Shown here: positions 54,231-64,000 of the stretch, one piece after another
How positions within the stretch are numbered: position 1 is the first letter of the stretch
How the letters are laid out: each line of letters starts with the position of its first letter
DNA from: Sarcocystis neurona
Taxonomy: Eukaryota > Apicomplexa > Conoidasida > Eucoccidiorida > Sarcocystidae
Assembly: GCA_000727475.1 (NCBI GenBank)
Contig: KL647296.1
Location: 248,001 to 312,000, forward strand
DNA: 64,000 nt
Direction of reading: 5' to 3'
Position numbers and translations under genes: made by a program
Notes under the pieces: generated by a model
The model's input: the letters and a program-made list of their open reading frames with translations, nothing else
Databases searched by the model: none
What the model was told of the DNA's origin: nothing

Positions 54231-57200
54231 ATATATATATATATGTATATATATGGAAGTACGTGACTGCAACCTGACATTTGCAGAGATATGTATATAT
54301 AAATGGGTGCTTGTTGTGTGACTTGTGGTATGAAACCTTTGCACCTATGAAGGCGTGGTTGACCTGTGATTTCTGTGGAGACAAGAAGTCGACACATCGC
54401 ACTAATGAAAGAGGACATTTCCGGTTGTAGCGTTCAGTCAGAAAAGTGCCGTCCAGGTGCGCGACGTCTTACAGACGTGACCGTAGATATTCGTATACGT
54501 GCGTGTGTGTAATACTTGATACAGATAAAAATATACACATATATAATATATAAAGAGGCACGTGTGCGCCTATGGGCGTACACCTGTGTACCCACGTGAG
54601 CGTAGATACTCGTCTGTATGTATGTGTGTAATACTCTACAGATGGAAAAATATGCACATATATATATATATATGTCTCACTATAGAGAGGCACACGCGCA
54701 TCTGTAGGCCTACACCTGTGTACAGAGAAACGTGTGCGTACATGTGACCATATATGCACATGTGCAGGTGTTCGAGTGTAACTATCTAGGTATACGATTC
54801 TCCGTATATACATATATACATATATATAGGTATATGTGTATATACGGGGAAAGCAGTCCTGCGCCACGCGCTGTGTGATCTCGCATCGTGCTTTACGTAT
54901 GTGTGTGAACAAGTGATTTTTGTTACTAGCCGGGTGCCGCGCAGCGGCATGTGCAAGCTGCGCGCACAGCACAAACTCCGGAGGAGTATCTACGCATTGA
55001 TGTATACATGTGCGTGTGAGTGTACGTGTGTGTACGTATATATACATATATATGTATATATATATATGTATATTTGTAGACAGCGCCGACTGATAGTGAG
55101 GGGAATATATACACAAGTATGTATATATATATATATATTTGTATATATATAGCTCTCTGTGAGCGACACGCCCGTTTCGGCCTTTTTTTCTCTCTCTGTG
55201 TGTCTCCTTTTCTCATATAGAAGTATGTACGTCGTGTTCAATCTTTAACTTCCCATCTATTTCCTTGTGTGCTGCTGTCGCTGCTGCTGTCGCTGCTGCT
55301 GTCGCTGCTGCTGTCGCTGCTGCTGTTGCTGCTGCTGTTGCTGCTGCTGTCGCTGCTGCTGTCGCTGCTGCTGTCGCTGCTGTGGTCGAACTGCTGCTGT
55401 CGCTGCTGTGGTCGAACTGCTGCTGCTGCCGTCGCCGCTGGCACCGTTGCCGCTGCTAACGCCGCCGCTGTTGCTGTCGGTGCTGCTGCTGTTGCCGCTG
55501 TTGCTGTCGCTGCTGCTGCCGTCGCTGCTGTTGCTGTCTCTCCTGCTGCTGCTGCTCTCGCTGCTGGCGCCATTGGTGGTGTCGGTGGGTTGCTGTTGCT
55601 TCTGCTGCAGGTTTTGAAGAAGGCGATTGTAGTGGAGTTGTTGATGGGAGACATTCCTGAGAGAGCCACCTTCAACAGGAAAGAAACGCGTGCTGCACTC
55701 TTGCCGTACAAGCATATAGTTCTAGTAAGTAGTAGACTACTGCGAGGGGCGCGCGAGCCAAGGACGGATATGTGCAAGTAAATATGAAAAAATGGGTGTA
55801 CACAGACGTAACACGTGTCACACAAATAAGACGCACATACGTCTATGCGTAGATACATGTATCGAGGAGGGGCTCATGTGTATATGCCCATCTGTATATT
55901 TGAAAAAGCAACACAGCTTCTATATGTGTGTACATCTATACGAGAGACACGCAGGTGCAGACCCGTGTGTGGAGATACGTATATGATACGTGTATACGTA
56001 TATGATATGTGTGTGTATATATACACATATATATTTGCAACTCCACAACTGTATCTGTGTGCCTGCGAGGGGGCCACGTAATTTGCGGGTACAAATATTG
56101 CTCGATGACTAATCTCGTATGAGCGTATGTCTTCCTCTGTACACAGGTGTCTGCATGTCTACGTATAGGTGCTGCTGCAGGCAGTGTGCCAGGTGACGGT
56201 GTCTCCGCACGTGTGTCTAAGTAAGTATATACGAATGTTACGTCTATATGTATACGTGTATACGTGTACACACATATATATGTCCATCTATATATGCGTG
56301 TATCTGTATGTATACATAAGTGTACGTGCGAGTGTATGTAGTTCTCTATGTATTTATATATGCATGTATGTGTATATGTATCTATGTGACTGTACGTAGT
56401 TTCCGTATATCGCCTATGTATATTGAGGTTTGACTGTATATGTAGTTCTGCGTACACATACACGTGTATACGGATGCGTGTGAACACGCGAATATATATA
56501 TATATATATATACACATATATGTGTCTTATGCACGTATATGTATACATCTGTGTTCACGTGGATGTATACGTTTGAGTATACATATGTATGTATATGTGA
56601 AGTGTTACAAGAGATGCAGGAGAAGCGTATTTACATTTGTTCACACGTGTAAAAAGGATTACGCGTATATCCGTGCATCTATTTATTCATGTGTATATAC
56701 ATATATGTATAACATACATATATTTACGAAGCACCATCGCATGAATATGTGTATATATATACATATATAGAGAGAGAGCGATGTGTGTATGTGCACACGT
56801 ATGCGCGCATATAATATACACGCACGCATTTGTTTATATATATATGTTGTTGTACGCGAGGCCGAAAAAGCTTGCGTGTCTCGAAAAGGGACACGTGTGC
56901 GTGTTGTGAGTGTATCCTCTATATATCTGCACAAGATTGTTAAAGGATTTCTGTGCGTGCTGATATGTGTTTCGCAGGTATTGAAAAAGTAGAGTTTTTC
57001 ATCTGTGACTGTTCTTCTGAAGGACTTTTATGAAACCTGCGTCACGTGTCACAGGCAGTGCGGAGCGGAGATTTACACGCGTTCGGAGAAGTGATGCAGA
57101 AGTACGAGAAGATTTTCTCTCGCGACGGAACGCTATTTTTAATTCGCCGTCTCCACCACAACGTCATCCGAGCGGGGCTCCGTCTAATTTCCCTTTCTTA

Positions 57201-60200
57201 TTCGAGAATTCCTCTCGTACGATATAATTTATCTTTTACCTTCTCATATATTCCTCCTCTCTTTCGTACGGACGGTTGTTCGTTTCCGTCTGTGCGTATA
57301 TATACATACATATGCCCATACTTAGCGGCGTCCGTTTGAGCTTTGCATCAGTCATACATCAGTAGATATACACATATATGTGTGTATGTATGTATATATA
57401 TATATATGTCCCCGTTCCTCCACAATACATACACGTATATATACATATATACATATATATATATCCGTACCTCTACGATACGACATATGGGCAACATAGG
57501 TAAATGTATGTATCTTCCTGGACGTTCGTGTAGTTGTGTCTACGTGTACTTCTTTTTGTATTCTGCATCACTCACACATCCAGAGATACACATATATATA
57601 TATATATATGTATATGTATGTATCCGTACCTCGGCCAGACAGTATATGGACAATAGATGTAAATATGTGTAGATTTCTGAACGTTCGTGTAGCTGTTCTG
57701 TGTACTTGTAGTTCCTCGTGTGTGTGGACAACCCTGCAGAACGTCTTCCTCGGCGTTTCTTCTGTTTTTGTCAAGCTTTGTTCGGTACCGATGGTCGAAT
57801 TCTTCGACACTTACTTGTTCTTTACTCTCCCTGCACGACTCGACGCATTTGTATCACCTTTCACTTTTTCGTTATTACTAACTAAGGGGCCCCTTTGTCC
57901 CTGTGTGGATGCCTCGCTCACAAAAACATCTGCCCGGCACAAGTCTTTCTCTTTGATCTCCCTATTCTCCTCCCACGCCCTTTTGCCTATCGATGCACAC
58001 ACCACATATATATATATATATAAATATCTATATGTATATATATATATGTAGATTTGTTTCGGGATGCGATGGGGCGTGGTGCGTCGTGGGGAGTAGTGGA
58101 TCGTCGGTGAAGACAGCATCAGCATGCGATTATTTCTTTCTTTGTTGGGGAGACGACGTGGAGAGATGCTGCAGTTTGTTGATCCAGCCACGTGTTGATT
58201 TCCCCGTTTGTTCGCGCGTGTATGTGGACATCGACGGGAGGTGCGTCACGCGATAGCGAGGAGAAAAAGCATCTCTCTGGTATTTTTCCGTTTGCAGATG
58301 TTTCTGTAGATACTGCCCTGGGCCTCCGATCTGCCTTACCTCACAGACGCGGTCTTAGGCGACCATAATTTCTTCGTGTGTGTGGGTTTGTACACCTGTT
58401 TCACCTACGTGCGCGTTGCTGTTCACCGACACAGCTCTACGGTTTCAAGCGGGTGGCGTGAAGCCTTGTCGTTCGAGCAGGGCTGCGAGTCGTCGGGTAG
58501 TTCGAAAACACTGCCGTGCTCTTTCTTGAGAATTGCTGAGGTAGCACCCGCGCTCGTGTACAGCTTTTAATAAAGGAAGCGCAGTTCCTGTCTCTTGGTA
58601 TGTTACGCACGCCAGAATATCTACGCGTGTACACCTGAGAGGGGCCGAAAGGCGACTGATGACTTCTTCCTCTGATGTCAAGAGTGGCCTCTTCAGCCGT
58701 GTCAAGCACTTCCATGTAAACGCGTGTATATATGCGTCTGCATCTGGTGTTTATCGATCTGGCGTTTGTTTTTCTCTCCCTCTCTCTCTGTGTATATATA
58801 TATATATAGATGTTTATATGTGGACAGGTCTGTATACACCTACGCAGACACACACGCAAACACACGTGAGCGTCATTGCCGTGAAGACGCTGTACGCGTG
58901 CGTGCGTAGTGTAGGTGTCCGCGTGTCTCGCTCTGTTTTTCTCTGGTGGGTACATTCCTCAGTCCGAGTTTTCTTTGTGTCTATTGTGCATTTGCATGGG
59001 TAAGACGGTGTCTGTTCCTGATAGGTGCGATGGCTGTCCATCTGTTTCTCCACACGCGTGTAGCTGTCTTCTCACTGTCGGAAACTTCCTGTCTGTTTGT
59101 CTAGCTGGGCACCTCTATATAAGCGTCTCCATCTCCCCATTTTTACGTGTGCAAAAGGAGCTGACTGCGCTTGTATATATATGCATATATACATATATGC
59201 CTATATGACGATATCTCTCACTGTCGTTTTCTCTCTCTGTCTATCTGTTGTGTCTTTTTGTCGTCGTCCTCTTCATTCATGTGTGTGCGCGTGTCGCTGT
59301 TCAGGTTCACATGGGGCTGCACGGGGCCGCTGGGCGGAAACGCTTGCGTCTGTTTTTGTTCTTTCTTTTTCTGCGCAGGCAGACGTCGCGCAAAAGTTGG
59401 GATTGGAAAGCGCAGCTTACGCTGAGGGAATCGTGGCGAAAGCAATTCTCGACGGGGTTATCGAAGCGACTATCGACCACGATAAACAGTGCGTAGAATC
59501 TAAAGTAAGGCATACGTGTACACATATGCCCGTGTATGTTTATACCTAGTTTTCACCGTATACATAAATATGTATGTACGTGTGTGTGTATGCGTATGTG
59601 TAATAGGTTATAAGCGTGCGGTGCTCTGTTACTCGTGGGTGCTATATATATGTGTATACGTGTACTTATGTCTGCATATGCGCCGTAGGTTGTATGCGTG
59701 TTCTGCTGTATTGTTCGTGGCTACTATAAAGAGACGTGCGGGAAGCTCCGGGCACTGCTGTACAGACCCACGTGCATCTCTTGATGTGTGCAGTTCCGTG
59801 TGAGAGTACTCTTCTATGCCTTTAGTGCTTTTACAAGTGCACGTCTGCCTACATTCGGATGTACCTGTTGATTCAGGTATTGAACATGCGTAACACTGTA
59901 ATTGTTGCAGCTGTGTTTGTCTACAGAAGTGGTGCTGGCGTGTAGGTGACGGTAGATCTCTTCGTGCGCCCACACATCTAGGACGACACTGGCTTTTCCT
60001 CTGTGGAGGGAAACTCCTTACGTCTTGTTGGTCTCTCCCTCTCTCTCTTTTCTCTCTCTCTCTCACGCTGTAACGTCTGTATGCGCGTCTTTGTAAGGAT
60101 TGTACGTGTCTCGTGGTCTTCCTGTATATTCCTCTCTTTCGTCCGAAGCTGCGCATGAAGTGTGAATGTTCTTCCGTTACAACAAAGTGCAACGGACGGT

Positions 60201-62245
60201 ACCACATTGTGTTCCAACTGCTGTGTCTGGATGTATTTTTGTGGCAGTGTGAACTATTCCCTTGCTGCCGTGTCCCATTGTCTATAGGTGTATATACCTC
60301 TTCGTAGCTGTCTGTGTGCACTTACACTCGCATAGACACAGAGAGGTCTGTACAGCGCAGGCACTCTCCACTTCGACAGCGGAACCGACGTGCGTGTGAG
60401 CGCTGATGCCCGTGCCGCTGCAGGTGAATCCTGCTATTTATGCGTCAACGGAGCCGCAGAAGGCCTTCAACAAACGCATCGCTTTTTGCTTACAGCTGCA
60501 TGCCGACGCTGTCAGAGTAAGAGTTCCATTCTGAAATAGATCTTCTGGACCTTTTCTCTCGGCTGCTGCGCTCCGCTCTTTCCTGCACACTCGGCGGCGC
60601 AGCAGTATAGCAGGGCTGTATGTTTCTCGCCACGCCAACCCAGTGGCCCATTTTCTGCCACCGTGCGCGGATGCGTATGTGGATGTGTTAACTCTTGCCG
60701 GGTTATAACGTGAGGAGGTACTACGCGTTGTCTAGGTGGTCTGCACACTGCTAACCCAAGAGCAGAACACCCTTTTGTGGACAGGGTCCGTCTGATAAAC
60801 GGACTGCTGTTTACACTCGTGTGGAGATGTACACTTGGAAACTCACAGTCGCTGCAGACGGATGTGTTTCCCTGTACACGTCGTGTGTGTGTGTGTATGT
60901 GTAAATACATAGAGATATACGCGTGTAGATGGGGAGACATAGGTGTGTCGTGCTGCAGGCAGTTTGCGCAGTTTTTGAAGTTTTCAAGGCGTTGGACGAC
61001 GTCACGAGTAGTTCAGTGTATGCATTGCCGTAGGTGGGAGGTGCGGATGTGGTGGCTATCGTATTTTGTTCTGTAGAAGTGTACACAAAGTTCTGGGCAG
61101 TGTGTTTAGGCGTCCGTGATGTGTGTGCGCGTGGAGCTGTGTCCATACGATAATTATTATCATGAAACCCGGCTCCGTAGCTATGTACAGGCTTCCGCGT
61201 AGATGTACGAAATTCTACTCGCTTGAATAGGTGGGGCACAGCTGGTGATCCGGGAAGCGACCGCGCGAGTGGGAGAAAGAACCGGAGGTGCCCCCCGTGT
61301 CCTTACGGGCGCAGCAGGGGTGAAATGGAGAGAATCAGCGCCAGCCACCTTTACACACCCTGCCACAGTCTTCTCAACACGTCCTTGTGTATGCTAGCGC
61401 ACCGTGGAGAAGTTGCATGTAGTGTAGTCTTGCTGTGAGGATGTGTACATATCTCCTTACCCGTGTATGCCGCTCTCTGCCTGCGTGTCTGCGTAAGTGA
61501 CGCCGTAAGGTCAGGTAGACACACGCGTGAGGGCATAGGTGTACGTGTGCATACATATGTGTATATATGTAGGGTTCCATACCACGCAAATGGGTTGTCT
61601 TGCGTGCGTCCCCTGCCTGCAGGCGATGCAGTACCCAGAAGCGGAGGAGGCGCGTGAAAAAAAAGATGATGATGCAGATGAACGACGAAAAGCTCTACGG
61701 GAAGAGCTAGCCCGAGTAAGACGCTGTAGCGCGTGGAAGCAGCGGTAGCAGCAGCGGATCTGTACAACCTCCCAGCACCGGCGGTTGCTCTTGAGGCAAA
61801 GTTTTAGCGGCAGGAGCAGTAGCGCGGGACAGACGCGGAGTAAGCTCCGTCGGTGCCGCGGTAAGAGGAACAGACAACAACAAGTAAATCGCAGGAGAGG
61901 CAGCGGCCGAGAAGAACGAGGCGGACGAGGAGGATTGCGTGGCGGCAGCAGTAGCAGGCAACGTTAGCCGCTGTAATGTACCAATGAAGTGACAGACGGT
62001 GTGTCGACGCTGCGACACACTTTGAGCATCAGCGGTTGCCTCTTCGCAGCAGTCGTCCCTTGCTAGTGTGTGCAAGCCGTCGCCCGTTTGCACGTCTGTA
62101 TGTGGGGTAATTGTACGCGCCGGTCCAAGCTGCAGCGAGTTCTGTCCAGGTCGACGTTTTGCCGTCTACCGTGTCAACGCGGTGTGCTGGTTGATTTCAG
62201 GTGGAGGACGAGGACATCGGCGACGACGATATGGACCTTTTTTGA
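44028..62245 (+). CDS. RPN3: 26S proteasome regulatory lid subunit Rpn3 (PSMD3)
   Basis: Rpn3 is a PCI-domain scaffold of the 19S lid that takes part in substrate processing by the 26S proteasome. Exons: 44028-44717, 47822-48462, 50372-50495, 52024-52093, 52799-52908, 55611-55724, 57055-57216, 59379-59504, 60424-60516, 61623-61715, 62201-62245. They sum to 2268 bases (755 residues plus TGA) with all phases matching and GT-AG borders. Conserved blocks are [100 protein letters not shown] then [24 protein letters not shown], and [20 protein letters not shown]. The tail [13 protein letters not shown] is the acidic C-terminus typical of the family. Human PSMD3 has 534 residues; the excess is low-complexity sequence in exons 1 and 2. 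The ATG at 44028 has a good context (AAGCATGG). A small extra exon in the 3.1 kb first intron cannot be excluded. Confidence 0.95.
45017..45545. repeat. Eight-copy minisatellite in RPN3 intron 1
   Basis: Units of 55-80 bp share GCGCCCCAGCACACA followed by an AAAGACG-type segment, GCAGTAGCACTCCTCGCCCA and a variable TA tract. They start near 45017, 45085, 45156, 45239, 45296, 45376, 45432 and 45508. Unit length varies mainly through the TA part. Confidence 0.85.
46100..46420 (+). other. CAG-rich block in RPN3 intron 1, possible cryptic exon
   Basis: Two plus-strand frames are open here, giving Gln/Ser-rich or Ser/Arg-rich peptides. CAG lies on the coding strand, the orientation seen in exons, yet the block sits between RPN3 exons 1 and 2. 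No equivalent segment exists in PSMD3 and no clear acceptor-donor pair was found, so I leave it as intronic. Confidence 0.35.
46838..46905. repeat. Short tandem repeat CTGGCGNGTGGACAGCTAG
   Basis: About three units of 19-23 bp with the core CTGGCGTGTGGACAGCTAG lie in RPN3 intron 1. The third copy is diverged (GGCAGGTGGACAGGGAG). Confidence 0.75.
47822..48462 (+). CDS. RPN3: RPN3 exon 2: TPR-like helices with a Gln/Ser/Gly insert
   Basis: The acceptor is the last AG of TGTACGTACAG, downstream of a T-run, giving [10 protein letters not shown] and then [20 protein letters not shown], which matches 'PEVEAYLQLLVVIF' of PSMD3. A later acceptor at 47911 would lose the conserved EVEV residues. About 100 residues of Gln/Ser/Gly insert separate this from [20 protein letters not shown]. 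The donor CGCCG|GTGAGA leaves phase 2, completed by exon 3. Confidence 0.85.
49390..50340 (+). repeat. CTG-rich block in RPN3 intron 2
   Basis: CTG and related CTGCGG/CTGTTG runs lie on the coding strand for nearly 1 kb and end just before the acceptor of exon 3 (TTTTTTGTAG). All frames give poly-Leu, poly-Cys or poly-Ala, and no conserved peptide is present. It shares the orientation of the SART3 introns. Confidence 0.7.
50478..50580 (+). repeat. Duplicated exon 3 end with its donor site in RPN3
   Basis: A 29-base block covering the last bases of exon 3 and its donor (GAACTTGCC to GTGAGGGTCTC) recurs 74 bp downstream with three changes. The second donor, GTGAGT, is closer to consensus. Use of the second donor would add 74 bases and break the frame. 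Confidence 0.8.
51904..51999. repeat. Five-copy 19-bp array next to an RPN3 3' splice site
   Basis: The unit CAGCTGCTGCCGTGTGAGT is repeated five times and ends 24 bases before exon 4 (acceptor CTGGGCTCAG at 52023). Each unit holds a CTGCTGC run and a GTGAGT that matches the 5' splice-site consensus. Confidence 0.9.
52799..59504 (+). CDS. RPN3: RPN3 exons 5-8: PCI domain core
   Basis: Four exons (52799-52908, 55611-55724, 57055-57216, 59379-59504) encode the most conserved part of Rpn3, the TPR-like and winged-helix PCI core at about residues 509-679. No homopolymer interrupts it, in contrast to the N-terminal half. The joins [10 protein letters not shown] to [22 protein letters not shown], and SYSRIPL to [11 protein letters not shown] align residue for residue with PSMD3, except that two residues are missing at the exon 6/7 border (TQ before AVR in PSMD3). 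Confidence 0.92.
53880..54380. repeat. Minisatellite of about eight units in RPN3 intron 5
   Basis: Units of 55-90 bp share GCGTGGTTGTAGTGTGACTTCTGTAGAA and a variable TA tract. A (TATC)n/(GATA)n inverted repeat at 54056-54092 forms one of the spacers. Later units are increasingly diverged. Confidence 0.75.
54478..54725. repeat. Two-copy repeat of about 120 bp in RPN3 intron 5
   Basis: Both copies contain GTAGATAYTCGT, a TGTGTGTAATACT segment, an ATGCACATATA tract, AGAGGCAC and then CCTACACCTGTGTAC. They start near 54483 and 54601. Confidence 0.75.
55267..55600 (+). repeat. CTGCTGTCG repeat before RPN3 exon 6
   Basis: A CTG/TCG array lies on the coding strand and runs almost to the exon 6 acceptor (CTTCTGCTGCAG at 55610). 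It appears to replace the usual pyrimidine tract. Opposite-strand frames would be poly-Ser/Gln but have no start or conserved sequence. Confidence 0.8.
57466..57712. repeat. Two-copy repeat of about 165 bp in RPN3 intron 7
   Basis: Blocks with CCGTACCTC, ATATGG-CAATAG-TAAAT and GGACGTTCGTGTAGTTGTG (second copy GAACGTTCGTGTAGCTGTT) occur near 57466 and 57628, separated by a TA tract. Confidence 0.7.
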
Positions 62246-64000
62246 GTGCGTTGAACACAGGAGTGTAGGACCATCACTGAGTCCAGAGAAAACTGTGTGT
62301 GTTCCTGTGTAAGCCTTCCGAAGAAGAGGCGGAGGCAGAAACAGGCGTAAATCACACTGAGAGACGCACAGCACAGGGCAAGCACACGCGAGCAGATGAA
62401 ATCACCTAATCCCCGGTGTATGCGTGGTACACGCGCTGATACGGAAGAGTTGCGCCGCTCCCGTACCCCCTACAGACAAACGTTTTGAGTCCTCTCAGCT
62501 ATGGAGTGCTCGTCTCTCTTCCTGCGAATTCCTGTACATGCACACGGAGAGGTTGCGCTGCTTGCAAGGGCGAAAACGTACAGATTTGTAACGAAACAGG
62601 CATTTGTGTGTCGGTCGTTGGCACGTGTATGTCCTGAAAGTAGTGAAACTGTAAAGGTGTGTCGGGTTGCACATTTATTCACGGAGTCAGATATTCCACA
62701 CAAGAAATTGTCGAATGATGAAATGGTGCAGGACCTGTGTGCACAGACAAGCCATGGAAACAAAAACTGACATAAACAGAGGCACACGTGACGGCAGCGT
62801 TGCGCGAGCTGTACACAAGGGGCACAGCGGCGTAAGTTGGAAGACTGAGGATCAATCAAGGGCGTCTCACAGTCGTGAGACGGTGCGTTATTTTGCCTGC
62901 AGTGCAACGTTGCCGCTGCGCCGCTTAACTCATAGGTCGTCGCGGGTGATTCCGGCCGTGTCACTGAATGGAAAAGTGCGTTAGATGACCGTGGAAACAC
63001 ATATTCGTTTTTGTCGGTCAGGGTGACCTTTAAAATTTGGTGATGTTTTTATACTGGAAAGGACGGAGAACATGCAAACAGAATCTACTCCAGGTATACA
63101 CATCTGCATCGTCGTAGTAATCTTGACACTACGGGGTTGATTTTTCTCCATATGGAGTGGAAAACTGATACTTTGACGTGTGTTTACCGGTGATCCCGTG
63201 CATATACGTCTCTGGTGGACTTGTCATGCGTCCGCAATAAATGCACCCGAAGGCCAACAGAAGAAGCCATTTGTTGGTTGAGGGTGCATTTTTAACCCTG
63301 CGACTCGGAATTTGTCAAGTGCTCATAGACTTCTCAAAACTCCGCACCAAGCAGACGTTGGCCAATACCGGTATAACACCATCGTTGAAAATAGCCATAC
63401 ATGAAGGTACGCCACGCAAGAAGCATATGGTGATAATGCACCGCCACCTGCGTTATTTATGAACGCCCCACATGCTTTAGCAAATGACGGAGCGTCCCCC
63501 TAAACAAGCAGAGGAATGCAAAAGGGAAATTCACGCTGACTGCTGTGCTGTAGCGCTCAGGTTCCACGTAATGGATATCTTTCTTCTGGTAGGCTACTAT
63601 CTGCGATATTCTTTTTCTGGAGTGGTGCTGGGGGCAGTTGGTGCTGCGCTGCCACAGTGAGCGAACGTCTGCGTACGTAAAGGGGTGAAGTGGTGTGCCA
63701 TTGTTGTGTACTCTATTCACAGCATTCCGAGCACGTAAGCCTCGTTGCGACTCCAGCGGTTAACAGTGTAGCTCTCTATACTACTCTATACATTTACGAA
63801 AAAAAAGTGACTTCCTCAACTGCCGGTGGTTGAACGACGTCTAACCTACGACTTAGCTGCGATTTAATAATAAACACTGCATGCATTGTAAGCTGAAGGG
63901 GAATAAAGACCAGCTCCACGCGATTCGACCCTGCAAAGAGTCGCCTGCACGGTACACTCACTCTCAATCTTTCTGAATCTTTACTGGCACAGAGTATTAG
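62246..64000. other. Region downstream of RPN3, no supported gene
   Basis: Sequence complexity is normal and simple repeats are few. A short minus-strand frame at 63720-63457 has balanced composition (containing FTYADVRSLWQRS) but no recognised domain. A nested hairpin lies at 63239-63291. No tRNA-like T-arm with a pairing acceptor stem was found. The RPN3 polyadenylation site should lie near the start of this region but cannot be pinpointed. Confidence 0.5.
63239..63291. other. Nested inverted repeat, possible structured RNA or mobile-element end
   Basis: The outer arms AAATGCACCC and GGGTGCATTT pair over 10 bp. Inside them CCAACA pairs with TGTTGG, and two G-U pairs can extend it. The loop is 12 bases. 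I recognise no RNA family. Confidence 0.55.

Noticed and set aside
56169..56211. Possible mini-exon in RPN3 between exons 6 and 7 (GCAGTGTGCCAG then GTGACGG)
   Set aside because: It would fill the two-residue gap against PSMD3 with AVCQ, but the following exon already starts AVRSGD in frame, so including it duplicates the block.
59629..60321. A 230-codon minus-strand frame overlapping RPN3 intron 8
   Set aside because: Arg/Ser/Thr-rich translation of pyrimidine and CA tracts, with no conserved motif and antisense to a firm gene.
63890..63960. tRNA-like GATTCGACCC segment near the window end
   Set aside because: The reverse complement gives a T-loop-like GTCGAAT, but the flanking bases do not pair as a T-stem and no acceptor or anticodon stem is present.

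Overview
This is nuclear DNA of an apicomplexan coccidian, most likely an Eimeria species. I base this on long CAG/CTG runs that encode Gln, Ala and Ser homopolymers inside conserved proteins, many short introns with ordinary GT-AG borders, abundant TA/CA dinucleotide tracts, and conserved eukaryotic housekeeping genes stretched over tens of kilobases. Species cannot be fixed from the sequence. One assembly gap of 479 N lies at 14160-14638.

Two genes can be identified with confidence, and they are divergently transcribed. The minus-strand gene spans about 36055 down to 7035 and is a SART3/Prp24-type U4/U6 snRNP recycling factor. In transcription order it carries HAT repeats (36.0-26.8 kb), a poorly resolved Lys/Gln/Glu-rich linker (26.8-23.1 kb), a 950-residue Ser/Gly/Ala exon (23135-20284), three RNA recognition motifs (18.1-7.6 kb) and a C-terminal Lsm-interaction motif ending at 7035. 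The plus-strand gene at 44028-62245 is the 26S proteasome lid subunit Rpn3 (PSMD3). All eleven of its exons can be joined in frame with consensus splice sites to give 755 residues ending in an acidic tail.

Layout: 1-7034 is repeat-filled DNA downstream of SART3 with no supported gene. 7035-36055 is SART3. 36056-39.6 kb is CAG/CTG-rich with weak signs of an unidentified minus-strand gene. 39.6-44.0 kb is poor in simple repeats and holds one short unrecognised ORF cluster at 40.8-41.55 kb. 44.0-62.2 kb is RPN3, whose introns carry at least eight tandem-repeat arrays. 62.25-64.0 kb shows no supported gene.

The most interesting pattern is how the repeats relate to gene structure. In the minus-strand gene the CAG runs lie on the coding strand inside exons. 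The introns just upstream of 3' splice sites carry CTG on the coding strand, and the switch falls at or very near the splice junction. A second theme is a dispersed palindrome (TGCGGTGTACGTACACCGCA and variants). It clusters in one SART3 intron, has been exonised as a degenerate peptide repeat inside RRM2, and supplies the apparent 3' splice site of RPN3 exon 2. I found no CRISPR array, no tRNA or rRNA gene and no complete transposon.
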